From assembly GCF_002005145.1 (NCBI RefSeq), contig NZ_CP019698.1, positions 310,001 through 374,000 on the forward strand: DNA of 64,000 nt, written 5' to 3'. Under the pieces are notes generated by a model. The model was not told the origin of the DNA and ran no database searches. It was given only the letters and a program-made list of their open reading frames with translations. The position numbers and the translations under genes are program-made. Each line of letters begins with the position of its first letter. The first letter of the stretch is position 1. This DNA is from Desulforamulus ferrireducens. GTDB lineage: Bacteria; Bacillota; Desulfotomaculia; Desulfotomaculales; Desulfotomaculaceae. Below are positions 16,069 to 25,008 of the stretch, in pieces.

Positions 16069-16914
16069 ATGAGACTTTGTAAAACCATCAATGAAATGCG
16101 CAGTTTTATCAAGGCTGTACGGGCCGAAGGGAAAATAGTGGGTTTAGTACCAACCATGGGATATTTACACCAGGGGCATATGAGCCTGGTGCGTGAGGCC
16201 AAGAGCAGATGCGATGTGGTTGTGGTAAGTATTTTTGTCAATCCTACCCAGTTTGGCCCCAATGAGGATTATCACAGCTATCCCCGGGATTTGCAGAAGG
16301 ACGCGGCCTTAGTGGCTGAGGCCGGAGTAGATGTCATTTTTGCCCCGGAAGTGGCAGAAATGTATCCCGCCGGTTTCAGCAGTTATGTGGAGGTAACCGG
16401 GGTTAGTGAATGCCTGTGTGGTGCCTCTCGGCCGGGGCATTTCCGCGGGGTTGCCACGGTGGTGAGCAAGCTCTTTCATATCGTGCAGCCGGATTTAGCT
16501 TTTTTTGGTCAGAAGGATTTTCAACAGGTACTGGTCATTAAAAGAATGGTGGCCGATTTAAATATGACGGTGCAAATTGTGGAAGTTCCCATCGTACGAG
16601 AAGCGGACGGCTTGGCCATGAGTTCCCGCAATGTTTATCTTTCACCGGAGGAACGGCAAGCTGCCCTGGTGCTCTCCCGCAGTTTAAAACTGGCCCAGGA
16701 GCTGGTGGCCCAGGGTGAACGGGATATTGCCACCCTGCGGGACAGGGTTTGCCAGGAAATTAACAAGGAGACCCTGGCTAATATTGATTATGTAGAAATC
16801 CGTTCCCTGCCCAATTTGCAGACCATTGATAAATTGGAAGGGCAGGCGCTGTTAGCCCTGGCGGTAAGGTTTGGCAAAACCCGCTTGATTGACAATACCA
16901 TATTGGAGGCTTAA
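16069..16914 (+). CDS. panC: Pantothenate synthetase
   Basis: 281 residues from ATG 16069, 6 bp after AGGGGAG; the GTG at 16063 abuts the ribosome site and is unlikely. Motifs: LVPTMGYLHQGHMSLV, FVNPTQFGPNEDYHSYPR, FFGQKDFQQ and READGLAMSSRN. It condenses pantoate and beta-alanine with ATP. 10 bp after panB and 3 bp before panD. Confidence 0.95.
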   Translation: MRLCKTINEMRSFIKAVRAEGKIVGLVPTMGYLHQGHMSLVREAKSRCDVVVVSIFVNPTQFGPNEDYHSYPRDLQKDAALVAEAGVDVIFAPEVAEMYPAGFSSYVEVTGVSECLCGASRPGHFRGVATVVSKLFHIVQPDLAFFGQKDFQQVLVIKRMVADLNMTVQIVEVPIVREADGLAMSSRNVYLSPEERQAALVLSRSLKLAQELVAQGERDIATLRDRVCQEINKETLANIDYVEIRSLPNLQTIDKLEGQALLALAVRFGKTRLIDNTILEA

Positions 16915-16917
16915 ATC

Positions 16918-17301
16918 GTGCTGCTATATATGTTTAAATCCAAGATCCACCGGGCCACAGTAACAGAAGCCAATTTAAATTACATGGGCAGTATTACCAT
17001 CGATAAAGAATTAATGGATGCCGCAGGTATTTTGCCCAATGAAAAGGTACAAGTGGTGAACAACAATAATGGCGCTCGCTTAGAAACCTATGTCATCGAG
17101 GGGGAACCGGGTTCCGGTGTCATCTGCCTCAACGGAGCAGCAGCCCGCCAAGCACAACCCGGAGATACTGTGATTATTATTGCCTACACCATGCTGGATG
17201 AGCGGGAAGCCAGAAGCTTTAAGCCCAAGGTGGTCATGGTGGATGAACATAATAAGATCATCCAGGTAATGAATAAGGAGTGCCACGGGGTTTGCGGTTA
17301 G
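16918..17301 (+). CDS. panD: Aspartate 1-decarboxylase proenzyme
   Basis: 127 residues. The self-cleavage site Gly24-Ser25 in NYMGSITI falls exactly at the usual position when GTG 16918 (9 bp after GGAGG) is taken as start, which supports that start. Ser25 becomes the pyruvoyl cofactor. It supplies beta-alanine to PanC. The C-terminus has an unusual Cys-containing tail (ECHGVCG). Confidence 0.94.
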   Translation: MLLYMFKSKIHRATVTEANLNYMGSITIDKELMDAAGILPNEKVQVVNNNNGARLETYVIEGEPGSGVICLNGAAARQAQPGDTVIIIAYTMLDEREARSFKPKVVMVDEHNKIIQVMNKECHGVCG

Positions 17302-17311
17302 GTCCATCATA

Positions 17312-17340
17312 TTGACAATTTCTATAGGGGTAGATAGAAT
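17312..17340 (+). promoter_or_regulatory. Sigma-A-type promoter of the nad operon
   Basis: TTGACA (17312-17317), 17-bp spacer, TAGAAT (17335-17340). It lies 61 bp before the nadA start; the spacing leaves room for an operator, but no NiaR-type site is certain. Confidence 0.75.
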
Positions 17341-17401
17341 TGCTACAAGAGTGAAACTATTCTAAACAGTTCTGGCTTGTTTGAGACAAGGAGTGGATCG
17401 A

Positions 17402-18325
17402 ATGAACGTTGAGGAAAAAATCAGCCAGCTAACGGAAGAAATTAAGAGGCTGAAGCAGGAACGTAATGCTCTCATTCTAGCACACGTTTATCAACGACCA
17501 GAGGTACAGGAAGTGGCAGATATTTTTGGGGACTCCTTAGAGTTATCCCGCAGAGCTGCCGCCACCGATGCAGATGTTATCATATTCTGTGGAGTTCATT
17601 TTATGGCCGAGAGTGCAGCAATTTTATCTCCTGATAAAATTGTTTTGCTGCCGGAGGAAAATGCAGGCTGCCCCATGGCAGATATGGTTACCGCTGAGGA
17701 ACTGCGTGCTAAAAAACGGGAGATGCCCGGAGCGGTGGTGGTGGCCTATGTCAACACCTCAGCAGAGGTGAAAGCAGAAAGTGATATCTGCTGTACATCG
17801 GCTAATGCGGTAAAAATTGTCCAATCCATTCCTGAGGACAAGCCAATCATTTTTATCCCAGATAAAAATTTGGGCTCCTACGTGGCAAACAAAACCGGCC
17901 GGGCCATGACCCTGTGGGAAGGCTGGTGTAATACCCATGACTGGGTTACCCCGGAGGAGGTTCTCAAAGCTAAAGAGGAACATCCCGATGCCCTGGTGCT
18001 CATTCACCCGGAATGCCGCCCGGAGGTGGTGGCTTTGGCGGACTATGTTTCCAGCACCACTGGGCTTATTAGATATGCCAAAGAAAGTGATGCCAAGGAG
18101 TTTATAATTGGCACGGAAGCGGGTATTATGCACCAATTATACAAACAGTGCCCCGGCAAAAATTTTTACCTGGCCACCCGCAGGTTGGTCTGTCCCAATA
18201 TGAAGGCTACCACACTGGACAAGGTGAAACAAGCACTGGAAACCATGCAACCCCAGATAACAGTGCCTCCAGACATCCGTGAAAAAGCATTGGCCTCTTT
18301 AGAGAAAATGTTAGCAATTAAGTAA
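17402..18325 (+). CDS. nadA: Quinolinate synthase
   Basis: 307 residues from ATG 17402 with AAGGAG 8 bp upstream; an in-frame TTG at 17381 is not needed. It condenses iminoaspartate with dihydroxyacetone phosphate. The [4Fe-4S] ligands are recognisable: [17 protein letters not shown] and QCPGKNF. First gene of nadA-nadB-nadC for de novo NAD synthesis, which also feeds the NaAD used by LarB. Confidence 0.95.
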   Translation: MNVEEKISQLTEEIKRLKQERNALILAHVYQRPEVQEVADIFGDSLELSRRAAATDADVIIFCGVHFMAESAAILSPDKIVLLPEENAGCPMADMVTAEELRAKKREMPGAVVVAYVNTSAEVKAESDICCTSANAVKIVQSIPEDKPIIFIPDKNLGSYVANKTGRAMTLWEGWCNTHDWVTPEEVLKAKEEHPDALVLIHPECRPEVVALADYVSSTTGLIRYAKESDAKEFIIGTEAGIMHQLYKQCPGKNFYLATRRLVCPNMKATTLDKVKQALETMQPQITVPPDIREKALASLEKMLAIK

Positions 18326-18397
18326 GACATGATCCTTGGCAGTGACTTGGTCAAGGAGATTTTCAAATGATAAATTGAGGGGCTAGGAGTTATTTAA

Positions 18398-18423
18398 GGT
18401 TAGAGGTGTTCTTACCTCTAACC
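18398..18423 (+). other. Perfect 10-bp hairpin between nadA and nadB
   Basis: Arms 18398-18407 and 18414-18423 with a 6-nt loop, no T-tract. It sits 25 bp before nadB and could be a processing or operator site. Confidence 0.4.
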
Positions 18424-18448
18424 CACTTCTCACTTCTCAAATAGGGAG

Positions 18449-20041
18449 ATGTTTCAGTTGCCAAACCGCTACCTGGTTAACTTTGATTCCAGGGAATTGC
18501 CCCAACATGAGGCGGAGTATTTGATTATTGGCGGAGGAATAGCCGGTCTTTTTACGGCTTGGGCTGCGGCCAAGACTGGGGCAAGGGTAACCCTATTAAC
18601 CAAGCGAACAATGGCCGAAAGTAATACCGACCGGGCTCAGGGAGGTATTGCCGTTGCCCTGGGTGTTCAGGACTCCCCCGAATTACATATGCAGGACACA
18701 CTCATTGCCGGGGCAGGGCTCTGTGATGAGGATGCTGTACGAATTTTGGTTAATGAAGGTCCTGCAAGAGTTAAAGAACTAATTGATATGGGTGCGTGCT
18801 TTGACCGTACCGGCGAGGATCTTTGCTTTACCCGGGAGGGTTGCCACAGTCAGCATCGAATTTTGCATGCCCAGGGTGATGCCACCGGAGCAGAGATACT
18901 GCGTGCCCTCAGTCAAAACGTAGCGGCCCTGTCCAGTGTAGAAATTTTGGAAAACCAATATGTTGTTGATCTTTTGGTCAAGGACAACGTTTGCTACGGT
19001 GTGTTAGCCCTTGACCAGATCAGCGGTAAATTTAGTATTTTCCGTGGTCGCGTGGTGGTTTTAGCCACCGGAGGTTCGGGCAGACTTTATAACTATACCA
19101 CTAACCCCGAGGTGGCCACTGCCGACGGCATTGCTCTGGCTTACCGGGCTGGTGCCGCAGTGATGGATATGGAATTTATCCAGTTCCATCCCACTTCCCT
19201 GGTACTTCCCGATGCACCACGCTTTCTTATTTCCGAGGCGGTCAGGGGAGAGGGTGCCATTCTGCGTAATTCCCGCGGTGAAAGGTTTATGCCGCAATAC
19301 CATGGTATGGCTGAGCTAGCACCCCGGGATATTGTTTCCCGTGCCATCCTCAGTGAAATGGCTAAAACCGGCTCTAACTCGGTGAGCTTGGATTTAACTC
19401 ACCTGGATCCGGATAGAATAAAAGAAAGATTTCCCACCATTACCCTGACCTGTGCCAAGTATGGTTTAGATATTACTAAGGATCTCATCCCTGTGGCACC
19501 GGCAGCCCACTATATGATGGGTGGTGTCAAAACAGACCTTTGGGGAGAGACAACCATCGAGCGGTTATATTCCTGCGGTGAAGCCAGTTGTATGGCAGTG
19601 CACGGAGCCAACCGGCTGGCCAGCAACTCGTTACTGGACGGTCTGGTTTGGGGTGGCCGCATTGTTCAGGCAGCTTCCCGGGTGTTAGAAAACCCGATAC
19701 CGCAACGGGTGGAATTTTCTAATTCCGACTTGCTACCTACCCCGGATATTAACTTTTTAGAGCTGCGTAAACAATTGCAACAAATTATGGGCGAGAAAGT
19801 GGGCCCATTGCGTACTGCGCAGCGGTTAGCGGAAGCACTGGCTTTCTTTGAGCGCTGGTCATATTTAAGTATGTACGAGGTAAGGGACACCTTCCAGATG
19901 GAAGTACGTAACATGCTGGAGGTAGGTGGACTGATTACCGAAGCAGCCATGATGCGCACGGAAAGCAGGGGCGGACATTTCCGGTTGGATTATCCGGAAA
20001 CCGCTGAACGCTGGAGAAGACACATATTATTAAAGAGGTAG
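18449..20041 (+). CDS. nadB: L-aspartate oxidase
   Basis: 530 residues. FAD-binding GxGxxG (IIGGGIAGLFTAWAA), AQGGIAVAL, HAQGDATGAEI and GGSGRLYNYTTNP are all present. It oxidises L-aspartate to iminoaspartate, used by NadA. ATG at 18449 directly abuts the GGGAG ribosome site; TTG at 18458 has better spacing (9 bp), so translation may begin three codons later. Ends 43 bp before nadC. Confidence 0.95.
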   Translation: MFQLPNRYLVNFDSRELPQHEAEYLIIGGGIAGLFTAWAAAKTGARVTLLTKRTMAESNTDRAQGGIAVALGVQDSPELHMQDTLIAGAGLCDEDAVRILVNEGPARVKELIDMGACFDRTGEDLCFTREGCHSQHRILHAQGDATGAEILRALSQNVAALSSVEILENQYVVDLLVKDNVCYGVLALDQISGKFSIFRGRVVVLATGGSGRLYNYTTNPEVATADGIALAYRAGAAVMDMEFIQFHPTSLVLPDAPRFLISEAVRGEGAILRNSRGERFMPQYHGMAELAPRDIVSRAILSEMAKTGSNSVSLDLTHLDPDRIKERFPTITLTCAKYGLDITKDLIPVAPAAHYMMGGVKTDLWGETTIERLYSCGEASCMAVHGANRLASNSLLDGLVWGGRIVQAASRVLENPIPQRVEFSNSDLLPTPDINFLELRKQLQQIMGEKVGPLRTAQRLAEALAFFERWSYLSMYEVRDTFQMEVRNMLEVGGLITEAAMMRTESRGGHFRLDYPETAERWRRHILLKR

Positions 20042-20084
20042 ACAGACCCCAGAAAAAATGTCGAAGCAACAACGGAGGGTTCCT

Positions 20085-20942
20085 ATGGAACTAAATATGA
20101 TTGAGCTGAGGCGGTTAATTGAGCAAGCTCTTATAGAAGATATTGGTACAGGAGATATCACCACCAACAGTATTGTGCCCGCGGATGCAGTGACCAAAGG
20201 AATTATTTTTACCAAAGAACCTGGCATAATAGCCGGTATTCCTGTGGCAGAAGCAGTATTCCGTTTCCTTTCCCCGGGGATTAAATTTTCGGCTAAGGTG
20301 AAAGATGGTGATAGTGTCCAACAGGGCACTGTCATTGCCGAGGTGGAGGGGAATGCCAGAACTATCCTCACCGGTGAACGACTGGCCCTTAATTTTCTGC
20401 AGCGTATGAGTGGTATTGCCACCAGTACGGCGGCGTTGGTGGAAAAGGTTAAGCTCTATGCCGTGCGGGTAGTGGATACCAGAAAAACCACCCCGGGTTT
20501 AAGGATGCTGGAGAAATACGCTGTCCGGGTGGGCGGTGGTTTCAACCATCGCTACGGGCTTTATGACGCTGTTCTTATTAAGGATAATCACATCAAGGTG
20601 GCGGGAGGTATTACCCAGGCCATTTTGGCGGCCCGGCAGAATGTACCCCATACCGTGAAAATTGAAGTGGAAGTGGAAAGCTTAGCGGGAGTTGCCGAGG
20701 CACTGGAGGCCCGGGCAGATGTGATAATGTTGGACAATATGGACCACTGCACCATGAAAGAAGCAGTGAAAATGGTGGATGGCCGGGCACTGGTGGAAGC
20801 CTCCGGAGGTATCAACGAGGACACCATTGTTAATGTTGCCAAGACAGGGGTAAACCTGATTTCCGTGGGAGCCCTGACCCATAGCATTAAATCCCTGGAT
20901 ATCAGTCTCGATATTGGGGAGATCAAGCAACGAGACCATTGA
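20085..20942 (+). CDS. nadC: Nicotinate-nucleotide pyrophosphorylase (carboxylating)
   Basis: 285 residues from ATG 20085 with GGAGGG 5 bp upstream; upstream in-frame ATG 20058 has no ribosome site. Motifs: EDIGTGDITT, ERLALNFLQRMSGIAT, DTRKTTPGLR, HRYGLYDAVLIKDNH and EASGGI. It turns quinolinate and PRPP into nicotinate mononucleotide. Last gene of the nad operon. Confidence 0.95.
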   Translation: MELNMIELRRLIEQALIEDIGTGDITTNSIVPADAVTKGIIFTKEPGIIAGIPVAEAVFRFLSPGIKFSAKVKDGDSVQQGTVIAEVEGNARTILTGERLALNFLQRMSGIATSTAALVEKVKLYAVRVVDTRKTTPGLRMLEKYAVRVGGGFNHRYGLYDAVLIKDNHIKVAGGITQAILAARQNVPHTVKIEVEVESLAGVAEALEARADVIMLDNMDHCTMKEAVKMVDGRALVEASGGINEDTIVNVAKTGVNLISVGALTHSIKSLDISLDIGEIKQRDH

Positions 20943-20951
20943 TAAAATTTT

Positions 20952-20980
20952 TAGCGCCCTCTCGCAGGGGTGCTTTTTAT
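20952..20980 (+). terminator. Intrinsic terminator of the nad operon
   Basis: AGCGCCCT / AGGGGTGCT stem with CTCGC loop followed by TTTTTAT, 10 bp after the nadC stop. Confidence 0.7.
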
Positions 20981-20987
20981 ATGCCTA

Positions 20988-21019
20988 ATGTTAACCAATG
21001 TTGTATCTTGGGTTGACAA
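20988..21019 (+). promoter_or_regulatory. BirA operator upstream of birA
   Basis: ATGTTAACC-N14-GGTTGACAA (20988-20996 and 21011-21019), one mismatch per half from the Firmicute BirA consensus TTGTTAACC-N14-GGTTAACAA. Implies that birA represses itself when biotin is plentiful. Confidence 0.75.
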
Positions 21020-21059
21020 AAAGGGGAATAATGGATTAAAATGCCAAAGGGTGGTAAAC

Positions 21060-22028
21060 TTGTCAACCAAGCAAAAAATTATAGATTTACTCCAAACAGA
21101 AGAAGGCTACCTGTCTGGTGAGTACATCTGTCAGCAACTGCAGGTGTCTAGAACAGCAGTTTGGAAGGTTATCGAGGGCCTACGTAAGGATGGTTATGAA
21201 ATTGAAGCCCGCCCCAGGTTAGGTTACCGTTTGTTGAGCTCACCGGATTTGCTGGATCCGGCAGTGTGGATGACTAATTTGCAGGTTAAATGTATTGGCC
21301 GGAACAGCCACTATCAAAGGGTTTTGGGATCTACAAACAGTGTGGCCAAGGAATTGGCCAGACAAGGGACTCCGGAAGGTACTGTTGTTATTACCGAAGA
21401 ACAGACCCAGGGCAGAGGAAGGTTGGGCCGCCAGTGGCAGTGTCCGCCTCAGGCGGGGCTTTGTTTTTCGGTGGTCCTTTATCCCCCGGTTAATCCCATG
21501 GAAGTGGCACAGTTTACCCTGCTGGCGGCAGTGGCAGTGGCCAATGCCCTGGGCAGGGTGCTGGGAGTAGCGGCCAGGGTAAAATGGCCCAACGATGTTT
21601 ACCTGGGCGGTTTAAAGGTTTGTGGTATACTGGCTGAGATGACAGCGGAGGCAGACCGGGTTAAGTACTTGGTGCTGGGCATTGGCATTAACATCAATCA
21701 GACCCAGGCAGACTTTTCTAATATGTCGGCAACCTCCCTGCAGATTCAATTGGGCCGCCCGGTTAGCCGGGTTAAAGTACTAAGGGGAGTGTTGGAGGAA
21801 CTGGATGACCTGTATCTCCAGTGGCAGCAAGGAGGCTTTGCACCCTTGAAGGAGATGTGGAAGCAATCTGCCCTCTGGCTGGGGGAGCCTGTGCTTGTAA
21901 GCGGCCTGCAGAGAACCTGGGAAGGTATTATGGAGGATATTGATGACAGTGGGGCATTAATCCTGAGACTACCCGAAGGTGACAGAAAGACCTTTTATTC
22001 AGGGGAAGTCTCCCTTAGATTAAAATAA
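21060..22028 (+). CDS. birA: Bifunctional biotin operon repressor / biotin-[acetyl-CoA carboxylase] ligase
   Basis: 322 residues from TTG 21060 (AAGGGTGG 8 bp upstream); the longer open frame to 20970 would cover the operator. An N-terminal winged helix (residues about 1-60, EYICQQLQVSRTAVWKVIEGLR) is followed by the ligase domain with QGRGRLGRQW and KWPNDVYL, and a C-terminal SH3-like domain. It biotinylates carrier proteins and, as biotinoyl-AMP complex, binds operators. Both operator sites in this window are 91 bp or less from a start codon. Confidence 0.93.
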   Translation: MSTKQKIIDLLQTEEGYLSGEYICQQLQVSRTAVWKVIEGLRKDGYEIEARPRLGYRLLSSPDLLDPAVWMTNLQVKCIGRNSHYQRVLGSTNSVAKELARQGTPEGTVVITEEQTQGRGRLGRQWQCPPQAGLCFSVVLYPPVNPMEVAQFTLLAAVAVANALGRVLGVAARVKWPNDVYLGGLKVCGILAEMTAEADRVKYLVLGIGININQTQADFSNMSATSLQIQLGRPVSRVKVLRGVLEELDDLYLQWQQGGFAPLKEMWKQSALWLGEPVLVSGLQRTWEGIMEDIDDSGALILRLPEGDRKTFYSGEVSLRLK

Positions 22029-22083
22029 ACGGGCGGCAGCTGCCTTGGCAAGGGTGGTTACCAGACCCATTTTTTTAGTCTAT

Positions 22084-22115
22084 TTGTCAACCAAGAACGG
22101 TATTATGGTTAACAA
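22084..22115 (+). promoter_or_regulatory. BirA operator upstream of bioY
   Basis: TTGTCAACC-N14-GGTTAACAA (22084-22092 and 22107-22115), a near-perfect BirA site ending just before the bioY ribosome site AGGAGGAG. Confidence 0.85.
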
Positions 22116-22129
22116 AAGGAGGAGTAAAG

Positions 22130-22702
22130 ATGAAATTGTCAACCAGAGAGATCACTTTGGCTGGCCTAATGGCAGCCTTGATTATAGTTGTAGTGGTGAT
22201 TACCCGCATTCCCTTTGTCAGTGCGGTGGTACCCTTTAGTCTTCAGCCTTTGCTGGCACTACTGGCGGGGGCTGTCCTAGGGCCTAAGGTGGGCGCCCTG
22301 AGTATGGTGATTTATATTTTACTGGGCCTCATGGGTTTGCCGGTTTTCTCGGCAGAACCCTTCGGCGGCTTGGCCTATGTTTTAAAACCATCCTTTGGTT
22401 TCCTGCTGGGCCAACTGCTGGCAGCCTACTTAACGGGTAAAATTTTACAGGGTAAAGATCCGCGGCAAATTACCTCCTACCTGCTGGCTGCTTTGGCCGG
22501 TATGGTCGCCATCTATGGTCTAGGCCTGCCTTATTTGTATGTCATTTTAAATTTCTATCTGGGAAAAGCTATTTCTGTGGGCGGGGTAATTGGGACTTTC
22601 TTTCTGCCTTTTGCCCTGTGGGATTTGTTTAAAGTGGTCATTGCTGCCAGCCTGGCCCGGGCCATACATCTTCGGCTGCCTAAAACAATGTTAAACCGAT
22701 AA
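22130..22702 (+). CDS. bioY: Biotin transporter BioY (ECF S component)
   Basis: 190 residues with about six hydrophobic helices and BioY features (FSLQPLLALLAGAVLGPKVG, GLPVFSAEPFGGLAYVLKPSFGFLLG). It binds biotin in the membrane and works with a shared energy-coupling module or alone. ATG with AGGAGGAG. Expression is expected to be shut off by BirA via the operator at 22084. No biotin synthesis gene is nearby, so uptake may matter here. Confidence 0.93.
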   Translation: MKLSTREITLAGLMAALIIVVVVITRIPFVSAVVPFSLQPLLALLAGAVLGPKVGALSMVIYILLGLMGLPVFSAEPFGGLAYVLKPSFGFLLGQLLAAYLTGKILQGKDPRQITSYLLAALAGMVAIYGLGLPYLYVILNFYLGKAISVGGVIGTFFLPFALWDLFKVVIAASLARAIHLRLPKTMLNR

Positions 22703-22803
22703 ATTAATATTGCTAAGGATGGTAGCAGAAATCTTGTACTTGTAAGGGGTTTTTTGATAGAATTGCTGGGGATATATTGAAATTTAGGAAGGCAGGGACT
22801 TAG

Positions 22804-23595
22804 TTGATACTGGCAATTGATATCGGGAATACCAACATTGTCTTAGGTGTTTTTGAGGATAAAAAGCTACTGGCCAATTGGCGTTTAGCCACTGACCGTA
22901 ATCGCACCCAGGATGAATACGGGGTTCTCTTAAAAGAACTGTTTAGCCTTTCCAATATTAGCATGCAGTCCATTGAGGGAGTTATGATGTCCTCGGTGGT
23001 ACCACCGGTCAATGGTTTACTGGAAGCCATGGTCAAGAAATACTTCGGTTTAAATCCCTTAATCGTTGGACCTGGCATTAAGACCGGCATTTCCATTAAA
23101 ACAGACAATCCCCGGGAAGTGGGGGCTGATCGCATTGTCAATGCTGTGGCCGCCTATTCCCTCTTTGGAGGGCCATTAATTATTGTGGACTTTGGTACCG
23201 CCACCACCTTTTGTTGTGTCACAGCCAAGGGGGAATATCTGGGCGGAGCCATTGCCCCCGGTATTGGCATTTCCACCGAGGCCTTGTTTGCCCGGGCGGC
23301 CAAGCTGCCCCGGGTGGAACTGATGAAGCCTCCCTCGGTTATTGGCAAAAATACCATTGCCTCCATGCAATCGGGCATTATCTATGGCTTTGCCGGGCAG
23401 GTAGAAATGTTGGTTAAAAAGATTAAACAGGAAATGGGCACTGATGCCAAGGTAATTGCCACCGGTGGACTGGCCGAGATTATAGCACGGGAAACAACGG
23501 TGATAGACAAAATTGTTCCGTCTCTCACCCTGACCGGCTTGCGCATTATTTATGAACGGAACCAGGGACCCGGAGGAGCATATTCATGCAGATAG
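22804..23595 (+). CDS. coaX: Type III pantothenate kinase
   Basis: 263 residues, ASKHA fold: [26 protein letters not shown] and [10 protein letters not shown]. It phosphorylates pantothenate in the first step of CoA synthesis, directly following on from the panBCD product. TTG start with GGAAGGCAGGG upstream. Overlaps dusB by 10 bp. Confidence 0.94.
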   Translation: MILAIDIGNTNIVLGVFEDKKLLANWRLATDRNRTQDEYGVLLKELFSLSNISMQSIEGVMMSSVVPPVNGLLEAMVKKYFGLNPLIVGPGIKTGISIKTDNPREVGADRIVNAVAAYSLFGGPLIIVDFGTATTFCCVTAKGEYLGGAIAPGIGISTEALFARAAKLPRVELMKPPSVIGKNTIASMQSGIIYGFAGQVEMLVKKIKQEMGTDAKVIATGGLAEIIARETTVIDKIVPSLTLTGLRIIYERNQGPGGAYSCR

Positions 23596-24542
23596 GACCT
23601 ATTAAGCTAAGTAATCCAGTAATTGCGGCACCTATGGCGGGGGTTACGGATAGAGCCTTTCGTATCATTGCCAGGGAACAGGGCTGTGCTTTGGCTGTGA
23701 CCGAAATGGTGAGTGACCTGGCGTTGCTCTATGCCAATCCAAGAACCTACCGGATGCTGGACTTTCGGGACGAAAAATATCCCCTCAGTGTACAAATATT
23801 TGGTTCAAACCCCGAGACCATGGCCAAGGCGGCGGCCATTGTGGTGGAGCGGGGAGCGCATATTGTGGATATTAACATGGGTTGCCCCACCCCCAAGATT
23901 GTGAAAAACGGCGAGGGCAGCGCCCTGATGAAAAACCCTGAGCTAGCCGGTAAAATTGTTGAAGCGGTGGTGAAGGCTGTGCCAGGCACACCGGTAACGG
24001 TGAAATTCCGTAAAGGCTGGGACGAGGAATCAGTCAATGCGGTGGAATTTGCCCGTACGGTGGTGGCAGCGGGAGCGTCGGCCATTGCTATACACGGACG
24101 TACCCGTAGCCAATTCTACAGTGGCAAAGCCGATTGGCAGATCATTGGCCAGGTCAAAGCAGCCGTTACAGTACCGGTAATTGGTAACGGAGATGTCTGG
24201 ACGCCCCAGGATGCGGCAAGACTTTTGGAGACTACCGGCTGTGATGGAGTCATGGTGGGACGGGGTGCCCTGGGTAACCCCTGGATTTTTCGTCAGATCC
24301 TGCACTACCTGGCCTATGGGGAGGAACTACCACCCCCCACAACCCAAGAAAGGATTGCCACCGCCATCAGGCACCTGGAGTTAATGGTGGAATCCAAGGG
24401 TGAGCAGGTGGCAGTATTTGAGATGCGCAAACACGCCGCCTGGTATACCAAAGGAATTCGGGGAGCGGCCCGGATTCGGGAAGTAATTAACCAATCGCGC
24501 ACCCAGCAGGAGATTGTGGATGTGTTAAAAAGTTTGTTGTAA
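23586..24542 (+). CDS. dusB: tRNA-dihydrouridine synthase (DusB type)
   Basis: 318 residues. FMN-dependent barrel with [45 protein letters not shown] and [11 protein letters not shown], the last marking the catalytic family. It reduces uridines in the D-loop of tRNA. Starts within coaX with GGAGGAG upstream, hence co-translated. Confidence 0.93.
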   Translation: MQIGPIKLSNPVIAAPMAGVTDRAFRIIAREQGCALAVTEMVSDLALLYANPRTYRMLDFRDEKYPLSVQIFGSNPETMAKAAAIVVERGAHIVDINMGCPTPKIVKNGEGSALMKNPELAGKIVEAVVKAVPGTPVTVKFRKGWDEESVNAVEFARTVVAAGASAIAIHGRTRSQFYSGKADWQIIGQVKAAVTVPVIGNGDVWTPQDAARLLETTGCDGVMVGRGALGNPWIFRQILHYLAYGEELPPPTTQERIATAIRHLELMVESKGEQVAVFEMRKHAAWYTKGIRGAARIREVINQSRTQQEIVDVLKSLL

Positions 24543-24619
24543 TAGAGACATAAACTGAGAAAAGCATCTTCCCACTGACATTGGTAGTAAAAGAAAGTGC
24601 CTATGTAGCAGGGTTGGCC

Positions 24620-24870
24620 AGCAAGGGGCACAAGTTTATCCAGAGCTCCACTCCATGCTCCGCGTCGATAGCACTATGGTTCACTCCAGGCGAAATGGGG
24701 GTCGCCTCAATTCAACCTCCTGTTTCAGTTCGGCTAGCGCGCACGTCCTGTGCGCGCTCCCCCCATTTCGCCTTATGTTCACCAAGTGCTATTAGCGACG
24801 CTTCACAAGTCGTTCGCTCCGGATAAACTTGTACCCAGTAGGTACCTGTGCCCTGTGTGTGTGCCCCTCG
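24620..24870. repeat. Palindromic foldback repeat, copy A
   Basis: A long imperfect palindrome: the outer arms at about 24661-24700 and 24762-24802 are complementary, and an inner hairpin GCGCGCAC/GTGCGCGC lies at about 24737-24757. The reverse complement of 24652-24836 is closely similar to 47919-48102 by eye. Flanking GGGGCACAAGTTTATCC and GGATAAACTTGTACCC extend the palindrome. No transposase is present. The rest of 24543-25008 holds only a GC-rich hairpin near 24901-24916 and the start region of the next gene. Confidence 0.8.
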
Positions 24871-25008
24871 CTAGCCCTACACAAATAAACCTTGTACCTC
24901 GCCCCCCCCGGCGGGGTTATATTTTTCCCCACAAAACAATAATTAAACCTTGGCCACAAGCATATGATGGTAAAGGAATACCCAATAACAGGGAACGGGG
25001 GAGAAGCT

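Noticed and set aside
24581-24826. ORF sharing a peptide (VSVRLARTSCARSPHFAL) with one at 47928-48188, seemingly a conserved protein
   Set aside because: Both ORFs lie on the foldback repeat and share sequence only because the DNA repeat does; no ribosome site and the palindrome explains the similarity.
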